A stretch of 51,798 nucleotides of DNA from Acinetobacter lwoffii (GCF_024129735.1 NZ_JAMXXK010000021.1:1-51798), one strand, 5' to 3'. Counted from the first letter of the stretch, positions 20,849-30,802 are shown. Notes: a model not told the origin generated them from the sequence alone. Translations and numbers: made by a program.

Positions 20849-21928
20849 TTATTGCACAACTTGAACTGTACCGTTTTCAACACTGAATAACTGATATGAG
20901 ATAGACAAATCATGTAAGTGCTTTTGTACTGATTCATGGTCTAAGGTGGTAATAAAAACTTGACTACCAAGTTGGCTCAATCGCTCAATTAAACGTTGTT
21001 GTGCGGTTAAATCTAATTCTGCTGTCACATCATCTAATAATACCACAGTTTCCTTATTACAAGAATGGAGCATTGCGATTTGCGACAGTTTTAGTGCGAT
21101 CATCAGCAGCTTTTTCTGACCCCGCGACAGGATCACGTCGGCATCCCCCATCGGGGTCTTTAAACGCAAATCCGCGCGATGTGGACCATATTCGGTATAG
21201 CGTCGCTCACAGTCTTTTTCATGCTGGTTGGTCAGATCATTCAGCAGGCCAGTTTCACTGTGAAAGCCCGGACTGTATTCCAGACTGACTTGCAAATCAG
21301 GTAATAACTGTTTCAGGTCATCTTCAAAAAAGGGCTTCCATTGTTCCACGATCCCGACACGTTGCGAATGTAAAATTTCACCATATTCACTGAGCATCTG
21401 GTTCCACGGTTCCAGATCTGACAGACTGAGAAAGCGTTTGCTTTTGAGCAAACTATTTCGCTGTTTCAGCGCACGAGAATAATATTGCCAGGCATGATAA
21501 AACTCTGGTTCCACGTGGAACATTAACCAGTCAAGGAGTTGGCGTCGTGGTTTAGCACCATGATCGATAATATCGGTGCTTTGCGGATCAATCAGCTGCA
21601 AGGGCAACAGTTTGGCCAGCTGTCCCTGGGTTGCGACCAGATCACCATTGACCTTGATCAGTTGCTCCCCGCTGGCCATTTTTTGCATGCCAATTTTTTC
21701 AGTCGCAGACTGTGCAAATACAATCGCATCCTGCGCGCCATGCTGGATATAATTTTTAGGGATATGGGTACGGAAAGAACGACCAGCAGCCAGTAAATGA
21801 ATCGCCTCTAAAATCGAGGTTTTACCTGAACCATTCTGGCCATAAAAAACATTAAACGGCTGCAATCCTTGGAGAGCAACCGTCTTTAAATTCCGCACAC
21901 GCTCAATATGTAAACGCGTAATATGCAT
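20849..21928 (-). CDS. recF: RecF recombination and repair ATPase
   Basis: A 359-residue SMC-like ATPase that loads RecA at gaps together with RecO and RecR. Walker A is [14 protein letters not shown] (about 30-43), followed by LLAAGRSFR. The ABC signature region is [17 protein letters not shown] (about 274-290) and Walker B is [12 protein letters not shown]. It lies 28 bp after dnaN and 56 bp before gyrB, so the three are probably co-transcribed. An almost perfect parS motif lies inside the coding sequence (21507-21522). Confidence 0.98.
   Translation of the reverse strand: MHITRLHIERVRNLKTVALQGLQPFNVFYGQNGSGKTSILEAIHLLAAGRSFRTHIPKNYIQHGAQDAIVFAQSATEKIGMQKMASGEQLIKVNGDLVATQGQLAKLLPLQLIDPQSTDIIDHGAKPRRQLLDWLMFHVEPEFYHAWQYYSRALKQRNSLLKSKRFLSLSDLEPWNQMLSEYGEILHSQRVGIVEQWKPFFEDDLKQLLPDLQVSLEYSPGFHSETGLLNDLTNQHEKDCERRYTEYGPHRADLRLKTPMGDADVILSRGQKKLLMIALKLSQIAMLHSCNKETVVLLDDVTAELDLTAQQRLIERLSQLGSQVFITTLDHESVQKHLHDLSISYQLFSVENGTVQVVQ
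21507..21522. promoter_or_regulatory. parS-like ParB-binding site inside recF
   Basis: GGTTCCACGTGGAACA differs from the consensus TGTTCCACGTGGAACA only at the first base, and its 14-bp core GTTCCACGTGGAAC is a perfect palindrome. It lies about 3.1 kb left of oriC. A second site lies at 30803. Confidence 0.75.
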
Positions 21929-21956
21929 GTCTTATATGAATATCAGAAGCCGCGGC

Positions 21957-23105
21957 TTAAACACGCATCGGCATGACGACATAAGTCTGATCAGTATGCG
22001 CCGGGTCTTGTACTAAGACAGACTGATTCGCTTCAGTCATAGTCATTGACACATCATCGCCATCCAGCACACCGAGGACTTCAATCAGATACTGCGCATT
22101 GAAGGACATTTCTAGCGGTGAATCGGCATATTGAATCGCCAGGTCTTCAATCGCTTCATCCTGCTCCGGGTTATTGGCACGAAGTTGCAAAGAATCAGCA
22201 TTGAAGTTCAGAAACACACCGCGAAGTTTTTCATTACTTAAAATCGCCACACGCTGCAAAGACTGCTTGAACACGTCATGTGCGATCATCACGACTTTGT
22301 CGCCCCCACGTGGAATCACACGGCGGTAGTCCGGGAACTTACCATCAATCAGCTTGGTAGTGAAACGCACGGTAATGTTCGCCTGTTCCTTGTCACGGCT
22401 TGGCATATTGATGGTCACATTGAGCAGTTCACGACCAATCAATAGAGATAATTGCTCATCTTCAACGCTGAGCAGGCGCTGTAATTCTGCAACGGCCTTA
22501 CGTGGCACAATTGCCTGAATCGGCTGTGCTGCAGTGGATTGTGCTGCTGTTTCACACAGTGCTAGGCGGTGGCCATCGGTGGTCACAGCACGTAGCTGAT
22601 TGGCATCAATTTCCAGCAAAGTACCGGTCAGGTAAAAACGCACATCCTGAACTGCCATGGCAAAGGCGGTTTTTTCGAACAGGCGTTTAAGTTCACGCTG
22701 TGTCACCGTCACTTGCGTGCCTTGGGTGTTTTCAGTGTTCAGTAATGGATAATCATCAGCAGGCAAGGTACCCAGTACAAAACGACTGTTGCCTGATTTA
22801 AGGATGCAGCGCTGATCTTCAGTAATATGCAAATCCACCAATGCCGCTGAAGGAAGTGACTTACAGATATCAATCAGCTTACGTGCAGGAACTGTGGTCT
22901 CGCCTTCCTGCAGACATGCACCTTCAGCCAGTGCTGTACTCGCCACCAGTTCGACTTCCAGGTCGGAACCGGTCACGGTCAATGCTTGCGTAGTCACCTG
23001 AATTTTCAGGTTAGACAGGATATTCAAGGTATGGCGACGTTCAACCGCTCCTACGACATGTGAGAGAACATTCAGTAAGCTTTCTTTCGCGATTTTTAAA
23101 CGCAC
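21957..23105 (-). CDS. dnaN: DNA polymerase III beta sliding clamp
   Basis: A 382-residue clamp that forms a ring around DNA and tethers DNA polymerase III and other partners. Three topologically similar domains are recognisable: MRLKIAKESLLNVLSHVVGAVERRHTLNILSN, then FEKTAFAMAVQDVRFYLTGTLLEI, then DVFKQSLQRVAILSNEKLRGVFL. The C-terminal YVVMPMRV is the canonical clamp ending. The start is GTG, with GAGGA seven bases upstream. It is 109 bp downstream of dnaA. Confidence 0.99.
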   Translation of the reverse strand: MRLKIAKESLLNVLSHVVGAVERRHTLNILSNLKIQVTTQALTVTGSDLEVELVASTALAEGACLQEGETTVPARKLIDICKSLPSAALVDLHITEDQRCILKSGNSRFVLGTLPADDYPLLNTENTQGTQVTVTQRELKRLFEKTAFAMAVQDVRFYLTGTLLEIDANQLRAVTTDGHRLALCETAAQSTAAQPIQAIVPRKAVAELQRLLSVEDEQLSLLIGRELLNVTINMPSRDKEQANITVRFTTKLIDGKFPDYRRVIPRGGDKVVMIAHDVFKQSLQRVAILSNEKLRGVFLNFNADSLQLRANNPEQDEAIEDLAIQYADSPLEMSFNAQYLIEVLGVLDGDDVSMTMTEANQSVLVQDPAHTDQTYVVMPMRV

Positions 23106-23214
23106 AGTGCATTCCTCTAAAGCTGAAGATTAATATAGAAAAAGTGATTTTTTTGACGGTTTACTATGCGGCAAAAGCAGCCGCATAGCAAGAATAGAAT
23201 TTGAGCGATTTAGG

Positions 23215-24591
23215 TCAACTTTGCAACAGACGCTGCAGGTTTTTATAGTCTTCGTTAAAGATCGGATCTTCTTCACGCAGGCTTTGTACTTTCTCGCAGG
23301 CATGCATCACGGTACTGTGATCACGACCGCCAAAAGCCATGCCAATTTCCGGAAAACTGTCGCCGGTTAATTCACGTGCCAGCCCCATCGCCAGCTGACG
23401 TGGGCGGGCATAAATCCGGGTACGTTTTGGACCGACCAGTTCTTTCAGTGGAATCCGGAAATACTCACTCACCACACGCTGAATATTTTCAGTACTGATG
23501 GTACGGGCACGAATTGCCAGCACATCTTTTAAAGATTCACGCACCACATCCAGATCAATTGGCGTACCTTTAAAACGTGAAATCGCCACCACTTTGTTCA
23601 GCGCACCTTCCAGCTCACGCACGTTAGCCACCACCTGCTGGGCAATAAACAGCGCACAGTTACGTGGTAAATCGACCTGGTTGCTTTCTGCTTTTTTCAG
23701 CAGAATTTCAATTCGGGTTTCAATATCTGGCGGTTCAACCCCGACCGACAAGCCCCAAGAAAAACGTGAAACCAGACGTGGATCCAGCTCTGTCAGCTCT
23801 TTAGGATAACGATCCGAAGTCAAAATAATTTGCTTGGATTCATCCAAAAGTGCGTTAAAGGTGTAGAAAAATTCGACCAGACTGGCCTCTTTACCGGCCA
23901 GCAAGTGAATATCATCGACCAGTAATAAATCCAGAGAACGGCAGTTTTTCTTAAACTCTTCGACTTTACCCTGCTGCAACGAGCTGACAAAGTCCTGTAC
24001 AAAACTTTCTGCGGTCATGTACATGACGCGTGCATTCGGCTTGGCCTGCAACAGCGCATTGCCGACCGCCTGCATCAAGTGGGTTTTACCCAGACCGGTC
24101 GGACCATATAAAAATAACGGGTTGTGCTGTGAAGCCCCCAGCTGGGTCAGTACCTTGCGACAGGTTTCTGCTGCCATCTGGTTCGATCGGCCTTCCACAA
24201 ACAGCGAGAAGGTAAACAATGGATTCAACTGACGTCTACGGCTATTTTTGCCGCTGTCTTCTTTTTCTTTCTTCGGCTTCGGCACTGGCATCGGTGTCGA
24301 GGTCAATGCCGCAGTCGTGGTCGCCGGTTGTTCACTGGCAGATAAAATCGCCCCTGGACGTGAATCGACCAAAATCTCGACCTTGCGTACCCGTCCTTCA
24401 GACAACTGTTCTGCCAGAATCGTAATCAGTTCCAGATGATGTTCCTGAATGTAACGCGTCCAGTAAGGATTAGGTGCATACAAACGCAAGCTGTCTTCCA
24501 GCTCTTCTGCAACCAATGGGCGAATCCACATTGTAAAGACATTTCCAGAGAGCTCTTGTCGCAGGCGATTTAAGCAGTCCGTCCAAAGCAT
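23215..24591 (-). CDS. dnaA: DnaA replication initiator
   Basis: A 458-residue AAA+ protein that binds the DnaA boxes next door and melts oriC. Domain I (about 1-85) includes MWIRPLVAEEL. A linker (about 90-125) follows. Domain III has Walker A GPTGLGKTH, Walker B LLLVDDIHLLAGK and the sensor region LTSDRYPKEL with the arginine finger in SRFSWGLSV. Domain IV has the DnaA signature GGRDHSTVMHACEKV. AGGGGA precedes the ATG. A DnaA box 77 bp upstream (24668) suggests autoregulation. Confidence 0.99.
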   Translation of the reverse strand: MLWTDCLNRLRQELSGNVFTMWIRPLVAEELEDSLRLYAPNPYWTRYIQEHHLELITILAEQLSEGRVRKVEILVDSRPGAILSASEQPATTTAALTSTPMPVPKPKKEKEDSGKNSRRRQLNPLFTFSLFVEGRSNQMAAETCRKVLTQLGASQHNPLFLYGPTGLGKTHLMQAVGNALLQAKPNARVMYMTAESFVQDFVSSLQQGKVEEFKKNCRSLDLLLVDDIHLLAGKEASLVEFFYTFNALLDESKQIILTSDRYPKELTELDPRLVSRFSWGLSVGVEPPDIETRIEILLKKAESNQVDLPRNCALFIAQQVVANVRELEGALNKVVAISRFKGTPIDLDVVRESLKDVLAIRARTISTENIQRVVSEYFRIPLKELVGPKRTRIYARPRQLAMGLARELTGDSFPEIGMAFGGRDHSTVMHACEKVQSLREEDPIFNEDYKNLQRLLQS

Positions 24592-25182
24592 GTGAATCCC
24601 CTATTCATTCCATTGTTCATTCAAAAAAGATGACCGCGACCAAAAGCGGGTCGCCATTCTAACCAAGTTATCCACATCTGTCATGGCAATTTCCACAAAA
24701 ACTGTGCAAAAAGAAATCAACATGTATGAATTTAAATTTAAAACCCAGTGTGGATAAGTTTATCCGCAAGCTGTGGATAAAATATATCATAAAGTTATCC
24801 ACAAAGTATAAAATTAATAGAAACAGTTTTATCCACAATATAAGTTTATGTTTAATTAAATAAAAAGTGGCTTATCCATAGAAAAAGTGCTCCCTAATAG
24901 TAATAAATTTAAATTTATAAATTTGAATTTATTTATAAGATCACTAGTTTTTGTGGATAACTCAAAAAACTTCAAATTTAAATTCAAAACCGTAAGTTAA
25001 ATTTAAACTCTGGATAACATGTGGATAACTTTGTTGATAGAGTTGTTTATAACTTATATATATTTATATAACAATAACTTAATTTGTGATTAACTTGAAT
25101 TGAACTATTTTTTATTCAGTTCTTTGAAAAACCAGGGTCTTTATCTTTTTTGATCTTATTTGAAAAGAAAACCGCTTTTGCA
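24592..25182. other. oriC, chromosomal replication origin
   Basis: The non-coding gap between dnaA and rpmH holds ten DnaA boxes. Seven are exact TTATCCACA: 24668, 24795 and 24829 on plus; 24749, 24772, 24952 and 25020 on minus. Three have one mismatch: 24760 (TTATCCGCA), 24872 (TTATCCATA) and 25009 (minus). The strongest AT-rich stretch, 25044-25085, next to the last box, is the likely unwinding element. GAATTTAAA occurs at 24728 and inverted at 24977 within longer runs of A and T. Position and gene order match the known Acinetobacter and Pseudomonas origin layout. Confidence 0.93.
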
Positions 25183-25211
25183 TTGACAGCTCAAGCAATG
25201 AGCACTAAAAT
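25183..25211 (+). promoter_or_regulatory. Promoter of rpmH-rnpA-yidD-yidC
   Basis: A consensus -35 TTGACA (25183-25188), a 17-bp spacer and -10 TAAAAT (25206-25211). It lies 40 bp before the rpmH start codon. Confidence 0.85.
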
Positions 25212-25251
25212 CGCGGACCTTCACAGAAAGATCATTTTTTGGAGTTTCAAT

Positions 25252-25386
25252 ATGAAACGTACATTCCAACCGTCTGAATTAAAGCGTAAGCGTGTTCATG
25301 GTTTCCGTGCTCGTATGGCTACTAAAGCTGGTCGTCAAGTATTAGCTCGCCGTCGTGCAAAAGGTCGTCATAGCTTAACTGTTTAA
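25252..25386 (+). CDS. rpmH: Ribosomal protein bL34
   Basis: The 44-residue large-subunit protein bL34, starting [18 protein letters not shown] and ending [11 protein letters not shown], is diagnostic along its whole length. GGAG lies ahead of this ATG; the longer open frame from 25150 would include the promoter and is rejected. rnpA follows, as in nearly all bacteria. Confidence 0.99.
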
Positions 25387-25415
25387 TCAGTTACGCTAAG
25401 ACGATTTTGGGTGTT

Positions 25416-25808
25416 ATGACAAAACTTTATAGTTTTGGCACAGAGTTCCGATTACGCTGTGCTGCCGATTATAAAGGTGTCTTTGATGGTGCGCTTTTTA
25501 AAGTGCATCAACCCCATTTCTTATTTCTTGCAAAACATTCCGAACTGCCAAATAGCCGTTTGGGTTTAGTTGTTGCCAAGAAGAAAGTGCGACGTGCACA
25601 CGAAAGAAATCGAGTAAAACGACTTGCTCGCGAAAGTTTTCGCCTGCATCAACAGCAATTAGATGACTTAGACATTGTAATCATGCCAAAAATGGGTGTT
25701 GAAGCAGTGCCTAATGCAGAATTGCACCAGCAATTACAATTTGCCTGGCAGAAACTGAACCGTCTTGCCAAAAAGCATTCAAAAATAGCCCCCTCCCCAC
25801 AAAAGTAG
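25416..25808 (+). CDS. rnpA: Ribonuclease P protein component
   Basis: A 130-residue basic protein that binds the RNase P RNA and helps mature tRNA 5' ends. The RNR motif [18 protein letters not shown] (about 64-81) and the preceding [13 protein letters not shown] are the family signature. The ATG at 25416 is used; an in-frame TTG at 25407 would add three residues, and no strong ribosome-binding site separates them. The stop is nine bases before yidD. Confidence 0.97.
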   Translation: MTKLYSFGTEFRLRCAADYKGVFDGALFKVHQPHFLFLAKHSELPNSRLGLVVAKKKVRRAHERNRVKRLARESFRLHQQQLDDLDIVIMPKMGVEAVPNAELHQQLQFAWQKLNRLAKKHSKIAPSPQK

Positions 25809-25817
25809 AGTTGGCCA

Positions 25818-26138
25818 ATGGTACGTTTACTGCATTGGTTGATCCGTTTCTATCAGATTGCGATTAGTCCTCTTCTTGGACCGCGCTGTCGTTATATTCC
25901 AACTTGTTCTCAATATTCCTTGGAAGCAGTCCAGATGCATGGCGCTGGGCGTGGAGTGTGGCTGGCTACTAAACGTATTTGCCGTTGTCATCCGTGGGGG
26001 GGCTCGGGATATGATCCTGTTCCCTCAAAAGCGATTCGTTTTATTTCATTTCAGCAAATAGATTCTCAAACGCTTCACGTTGCTGTACCCTTTCGTGATC
26101 GTTTATTGAACCAAAATCACTCTCACCACTTGGGGTAA
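25818..26138 (+). CDS. yidD: YidD, membrane protein insertion efficiency factor
   Basis: A 106-residue protein thought to help YidC insert inner-membrane proteins. The amphipathic N-terminus [18 protein letters not shown] and the block [21 protein letters not shown], with three conserved Cys ([15 protein letters not shown] further on), identify it. It ends five bases before yidC and is certainly co-transcribed. Confidence 0.96.
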   Translation: MVRLLHWLIRFYQIAISPLLGPRCRYIPTCSQYSLEAVQMHGAGRGVWLATKRICRCHPWGGSGYDPVPSKAIRFISFQQIDSQTLHVAVPFRDRLLNQNHSHHLG

Positions 26139-26143
26139 TACAT

Positions 26144-27907
26144 ATGCAACAATGGGCCAGGATTGCAATTCTCGGAGCCATGTTTGTTGTCGCATATTTG
26201 CTCATTTTGGCGTGGCAAAAAGATTATGGAAATGCTGAAACAAAACCGCAGCAGGAAACTGCTGTTGTTTCGCATGACGTATCTGCAGATTTGCCAAATG
26301 GTCAGACGGCTACAGTTGCCTCTGATCTGCCACAAGCAAATGTGCCAGCACAGCAAGCCACGGATGCCACAGCACCTGTAAGTCAGCAGCTTATTTCAGT
26401 ACAAACTGACCTTTATCATCTTTGGATTAATCCTAAGGGTGGTGATATTGTTCGTATTGAATTACTCAATCATGACAAGAACAAAGACAGCGATGAACCG
26501 TTCGTCATGCTGGAAAGCGATGCGAAACGTACTTATGTCGCCCAGTCTGGCCTGATCGGTCTGAATGGACCGGACAGCAGCCGTAACGGCCGTCCAATGT
26601 ATGAGCTGGAAAAAACTGCTTATACCCTGGCAGATGCGAAAACAGTCAAATCCAAAGACGGTGAAAACCTGAAAGTATTGTCTGTACCGCTGGTGTTTAA
26701 AACCGCTGACGGGATCGAGATTATCAAGACCTTCAATTTCACTGAAGGTGAATATCCGGTCGTGGTAAATCACAAAGTGGTCAACCGCAGTGGCCAGACC
26801 TGGCAAGGTCAGATGTTCGGTCAGATCAAACGCGATAACTCGGAAGATCCAGGCAAGTCCGATCAAGGGATCTTCACGCTGGGAACATTCCTCGGCGGTG
26901 CATGGGGTACCCCGGACGAGCAGTACAACAAGCTTAAATTCGACAACTTTGTTGAAGAAAAAGTCAGTACTGAAGCGACAGGTGGTTGGGTGGCAATGGT
27001 ACAGCACTACTTTGTCAGTGCATGGGTTCCAGGTCAGCTGAAGTTGACTCAAGGCAATGGCGAAGCTTATAGCGCCAAGCTTGAATCACGTAAATCAACC
27101 GATAACATGAACATCATCGGTTTTACTTCACCAACGTTTAATGTACCAGCAGGTACCGTGGCTGAAATTGATGCGACTTTCTATTCAGGTCCAAAAATCC
27201 AGTCAGAACTGAAAGATTTGGCTGCAGGTTTAAACCAGACCGTTGATTATGGCTGGTTATGGCCAATCGCGAAATTGCTGTTCGTGGGTCTTGAATTCTT
27301 CCATGGTCTGGTGGGTAACTGGGGTTGGGCAATTATTCTGTTGACCATCCTGGTGAAAGTGATCCTGTGGCCATTGTCGTCGAAGAGCTATCGCTCGATG
27401 GCGAAAATGCGGGTGATTGCGCCAGAAATGCAACGCATGAAAGAAGAGTTTGGTGAAGACCGCATGCGCTTCTCTCAAGAAATGATGGCATTGTATAAAC
27501 GTGAACAGGTCAATCCGCTTGCCGGCTGTTTACCGCTGTTATTACAAATGCCGATTTTCCTGGCCTTGTACTGGGTATTGATGGAATCTGTGGAACTGCG
27601 TCATGCGCCATGGATGCTGTGGATTCAGGATTTGTCTTCAATGGATCCTTGGTTCATTCTGCCGTTGTTGATGGGCTTGACGATGTATATCCAACAGTCG
27701 TTAAATCCACAACCGACCGATCCAATGCAGGCAAAAGTCTTCAAGTTTATGCCGATTATCTTTACCGTATTCTTGTTGTTCTTCCCGGCAGGCTTGGTCC
27801 TGTACTGGATCGTCAACAACTTGATCACGATTCTGCAACAAACTTTGATTAACAAGTCTGTTGCCAAAGATCGCGCGAAACGTGATGAGGCCACTCCAGT
27901 CAACTAA
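26144..27907 (+). CDS. yidC: YidC membrane protein insertase
   Basis: A 587-residue inner-membrane insertase of the YidC/Oxa1/Alb3 family. Helix 1 (about 5-22) is followed by the large periplasmic beta domain (about 60-350). The conserved core then has WGWAIILLTILVKVILWPLS, the cytoplasmic hairpin (SYRSMAKMRVIAPEMQRMKEEFG), VNPLAGCLPLLLQMPIFLALYWVL and the last helices FILPLLMGLTMYIQQ and IFTVFLLFFPAGLVLYWIVNN. The basic tail binds ribosomes. Full length. Confidence 0.99.
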   Translation: MQQWARIAILGAMFVVAYLLILAWQKDYGNAETKPQQETAVVSHDVSADLPNGQTATVASDLPQANVPAQQATDATAPVSQQLISVQTDLYHLWINPKGGDIVRIELLNHDKNKDSDEPFVMLESDAKRTYVAQSGLIGLNGPDSSRNGRPMYELEKTAYTLADAKTVKSKDGENLKVLSVPLVFKTADGIEIIKTFNFTEGEYPVVVNHKVVNRSGQTWQGQMFGQIKRDNSEDPGKSDQGIFTLGTFLGGAWGTPDEQYNKLKFDNFVEEKVSTEATGGWVAMVQHYFVSAWVPGQLKLTQGNGEAYSAKLESRKSTDNMNIIGFTSPTFNVPAGTVAEIDATFYSGPKIQSELKDLAAGLNQTVDYGWLWPIAKLLFVGLEFFHGLVGNWGWAIILLTILVKVILWPLSSKSYRSMAKMRVIAPEMQRMKEEFGEDRMRFSQEMMALYKREQVNPLAGCLPLLLQMPIFLALYWVLMESVELRHAPWMLWIQDLSSMDPWFILPLLMGLTMYIQQSLNPQPTDPMQAKVFKFMPIIFTVFLLFFPAGLVLYWIVNNLITILQQTLINKSVAKDRAKRDEATPVN

Positions 27908-27927
27908 GTTGTACGGATAGGCTGAAT

Positions 27928-27966
27928 AAATCCGCTTAAGATGGTAATCTTAGGCGGATTTTTTTT
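27928..27966 (+). terminator. Terminator of the rpmH-yidC operon
   Basis: AAATCCGC-TTAAGA and TCTTA-GGCGGATTT form a long stem with one bulge, followed by eight T residues. Confidence 0.85.
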
Positions 27967-27999
27967 AGCTGTACTTTTGAGTCTTTGCAGGTGAATTTT

Positions 28000-29358
28000 A
28001 TGCTCAACCGAACCACAACTATTGCTGCGATTGCAACTCCACCAGGACGTGGCGGCGTTGGGGTGATTCGCCTGTCGGGTCCGAAATCCTATGAGATTGC
28101 CCAGCAACTGACACAAAAAGAGTTGCCCAAAGCCCGTTTTGCCGGTTTCCGCCAGTTCTACGATGCAGCAGGTGAAGTCATGGATGAAGGACTGGCGATT
28201 TGCTTCCCGAATCCAAACTCGTTTACCGGTGAAGATGTAGTGGAGCTACAAGGTCATGGCGGTCCGGTGATTCAGAACGCCCTGCTTGGCCGTTTGCTGG
28301 AACTGGGCGCCACTGCAGCCAAAGCGGGTGAATTCTCGATGCGTGCCTTTGAAAATGGCAAGCTGGATCTGGTGCAGGCTGAAGCAATTGCCGACCTGAT
28401 TGATGCAACTTCGCAAGCGGCTGCACGTTCTGCGGTGCGTTCACTGCAAGGAGCTTTCTCGACCAAAGTCAATGCAGTCCTTGAGCAGCTGATTCATCTG
28501 CGTCTGCATGTGGAAGCCGCGATTGATTTTCCGGAAGAAGAAATCGACTTTCTGGCAGATGGCAAGATTTTAAATCTGCTGGATGGCGTATCCAGTGCCG
28601 TCACTCAAGTCCAGCAATCCGCACGTCAAGGACAGCTTCTACGTGAAGGCTTGCAAGTCGTAATTGCAGGTAAACCGAATGCCGGTAAATCCTCTCTACT
28701 GAATGCGCTGGCCGGAATTGAACGCGCGATTGTGACCGATATTGCTGGCACCACCCGTGATGTGCTGCATGAGAAAATTACCTTAAATGGCTTACCGATT
28801 ACCCTGACCGATACGGCTGGTCTGCGTGAAACCGGTGATATCGTGGAAAAGGAAGGGATTCGCCGCGCGATTAAGGAAATTGAACAGGCAGATTTATTAC
28901 TGTTGGTTTATGACTTAAGCCAGGGTGAAGATCCGCTACAACTCGCCCAAGAATATTTTGCCGAACATATCGAGCCAAAACGTTTGATGCTGATTGGCAA
29001 TAAATGCGACCTGACCGGTGCTGAAGCCGTGATTGGCGATTTAAATGGTTTCCGGCATATCGCAGTCTCTGCCAAGCAGGAAACCGGTGTTCAAGCGCTC
29101 ATAGAGGCGATTACAGCGCATGCAGGCTTCCAGCCTGAGGAAGACACCTTTATCGCACGTACCCGTCATTTAGACGCAATGAAGCGCACTCAGCTCTATC
29201 TGGCTGAAGCGCGTGAACAACTGGTGGTGTATAACGCCGGTGAACTGGTGGCAGAGTCCTTACGTCTGGCGCAAAATGCTTTGGGCGAAATCACGGGTGA
29301 TTTCAGTGCAGATGACCTGCTGGGCAAGATATTCGGATCGTTCTGTATTGGTAAATAA
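28000..29358 (+). CDS. mnmE: MnmE, tRNA uridine-34 modification GTPase
   Basis: With MnmG this 452-residue GTPase installs the 5-carboxymethylaminomethyl group at wobble U34 of certain tRNAs. The N-terminal tetrahydrofolate-binding domain starts TIAAIATPPGRGGVGVIRLSG. The G domain has GKPNAGKSSLLNAL, DIAGTTRD, DTAGLRETG and NKCD. The C-terminus ends FGSFCIGK, with the conserved catalytic Cys. The ATG at 28000 has AGGTG six bases ahead; an upstream in-frame TTG is rejected. It lies behind yidC but has its own terminator on each side. Confidence 0.98.
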   Translation: MLNRTTTIAAIATPPGRGGVGVIRLSGPKSYEIAQQLTQKELPKARFAGFRQFYDAAGEVMDEGLAICFPNPNSFTGEDVVELQGHGGPVIQNALLGRLLELGATAAKAGEFSMRAFENGKLDLVQAEAIADLIDATSQAAARSAVRSLQGAFSTKVNAVLEQLIHLRLHVEAAIDFPEEEIDFLADGKILNLLDGVSSAVTQVQQSARQGQLLREGLQVVIAGKPNAGKSSLLNALAGIERAIVTDIAGTTRDVLHEKITLNGLPITLTDTAGLRETGDIVEKEGIRRAIKEIEQADLLLLVYDLSQGEDPLQLAQEYFAEHIEPKRLMLIGNKCDLTGAEAVIGDLNGFRHIAVSAKQETGVQALIEAITAHAGFQPEEDTFIARTRHLDAMKRTQLYLAEAREQLVVYNAGELVAESLRLAQNALGEITGDFSADDLLGKIFGSFCIGK

Positions 29359-29375
29359 TTATTTAATAAAACATC

Positions 29376-29404
29376 AAAAAAGCCCTCAACTGAGGGCTTT
29401 TTTT
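29376..29404. terminator. Bidirectional terminator between mnmE and the MFS gene
   Basis: The perfect stem AAGCCCTCA / TGAGGGCTT with minimal loop has A- and T-runs on both sides. The two flanking genes are convergent. Confidence 0.9.
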
Positions 29405-30581
29405 AGGCTGGTAGGCGGGATTTTTGATACGCCCACCACAGCGCAAAACACAGCAAACTAATCGCGATACAAAAGCTGATTACGGCGAAATCCAGCCCCC
29501 AATGATCGGCCAGATAACCCACGGCAATGATAGGGACAATAGTGCCCAGATAGGCAATAAACAGATAGGTTGACATGACGGCCGCACGGTTGTCTAAGCT
29601 GGTCATTTGATGAATCAGGGCAAAAGCACCCATCAGGGCAAAACCATGGCCAATTCCAAAGCAAATATCACTGATAAAAAATAGCAGGCTGATTTTCGAA
29701 TACATACATAGCGCTAAAACCATCAGGCTCAAGCACATCATCATCAGGCCGATATTCAGACATTTGGACGCTGCAACCGCTTTGGCCATAAATTGCACGA
29801 TCACTGAAATCACTAAGATACTGGTAATGGCCAGCCCACTGACCAGAGGGCCATGCCAAGGTAAAATATTGCGGACAAAAGATGGCGACAGTGAAGCAAA
29901 CAGGCTAAAGGCAGCAAAGGCACTAAAAGCCGTCACTGCAATAATCATAAACACCCGATGAAACTGCGCTTCAGGTTGTTGCAGTTTAGGCGCCATGCTA
30001 AAGGGCTGCGCCTCAAACTTGGGTGCTTTGATCCAGAACAGGCCAATCAAACACAGCACGGCGCCCAAAATCACCGGTAAATATGGCATTATCAAGGGGG
30101 CAGCGGAAAACTGCGCAATCACACCACCGACCAAGGGTCCCAAACCAAAACCCATTGCGGTGATGATTGAAATCAGTTGTGGTGCAGTGTGTTTATGGCT
30201 TTCTGGGATGGTATGCATTAAACCCATCATGGCAGAAGTGGTCATCAGGCCCGAGGCAATCCCAATAATAAAACGGCCAATCGAGAGGATCAGTGCATTC
30301 TGGGCAAAAACGGAAATGATGAGACCTAAGGTGATTAGTGCCAGACCAATTTGCAGGGTCCGTAAAAATCCGATGCTGTTACTGGTTCTGCCCAAAAACA
30401 ACAAGGTCGAGAGACAGCCAAACATATAGGCGACAAAAATGTAGGTGATCTGGCTGGGCAGCAAATGCCAGAGCTGTTGATAAATCGGATAAAGCGGACT
30501 GGCCAAAGCGGTGCCAATCGTTCCCATCATTAAAGCCAGGCTGACCATCAAGAACGGTCGCCAGCTGGTCGTTGTTGTCAT
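29403..30581 (-). CDS. Major facilitator superfamily transporter (DHA1-like)
   Basis: A 392-residue inner-membrane protein with about 12 hydrophobic segments in two six-helix halves. Motif-A-like residues (FLGRTSNSIGFLRTLQIGLAL, about 66-86) follow helix 2, and IGRFIIGIASGLMTTSAMMG is the usual helix 4. The likely role is drug or metabolite efflux by proton antiport, but the substrate cannot be told. The ATG at 30581 (MTTTTSWRP) is used; a TTG at 30614 in the same frame is less likely. Neither has a good ribosome-binding site. Confidence 0.85.
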   Translation of the reverse strand: MTTTTSWRPFLMVSLALMMGTIGTALASPLYPIYQQLWHLLPSQITYIFVAYMFGCLSTLLFLGRTSNSIGFLRTLQIGLALITLGLIISVFAQNALILSIGRFIIGIASGLMTTSAMMGLMHTIPESHKHTAPQLISIITAMGFGLGPLVGGVIAQFSAAPLIMPYLPVILGAVLCLIGLFWIKAPKFEAQPFSMAPKLQQPEAQFHRVFMIIAVTAFSAFAAFSLFASLSPSFVRNILPWHGPLVSGLAITSILVISVIVQFMAKAVAASKCLNIGLMMMCLSLMVLALCMYSKISLLFFISDICFGIGHGFALMGAFALIHQMTSLDNRAAVMSTYLFIAYLGTIVPIIAVGYLADHWGLDFAVISFCIAISLLCFALWWAYQKSRLPA

Positions 30582-30802
30582 GAAAATGCCGTTATAGTGT
30601 TGATCCTTGGCCAATCCATGTCAGGGCGTAGCGAGGAATATAGAAAGTGTCTGCAGTTTAGAATGGATACAGAAAATCGGTCAAGGTTGAATGAATAAGA
30701 TATTTATCATTTAAAATATTTTAATTATATAAAACAATTATTTATTATGAATATTAATGTGTTTTCTAGATAGATTGGAGTTCAATCTAACGCTATACAT
30801 GG

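Noticed and set aside
22311..22326. CCACGTGGAA inside dnaN resembling parS
   Set aside because: Only the central part matches; the outer bases diverge and the codons explain the sequence.
25150..25251. N-terminal extension of the rpmH frame
   Set aside because: It would contain the consensus promoter, and bL34 always starts MKRTF-like at the chosen ATG.
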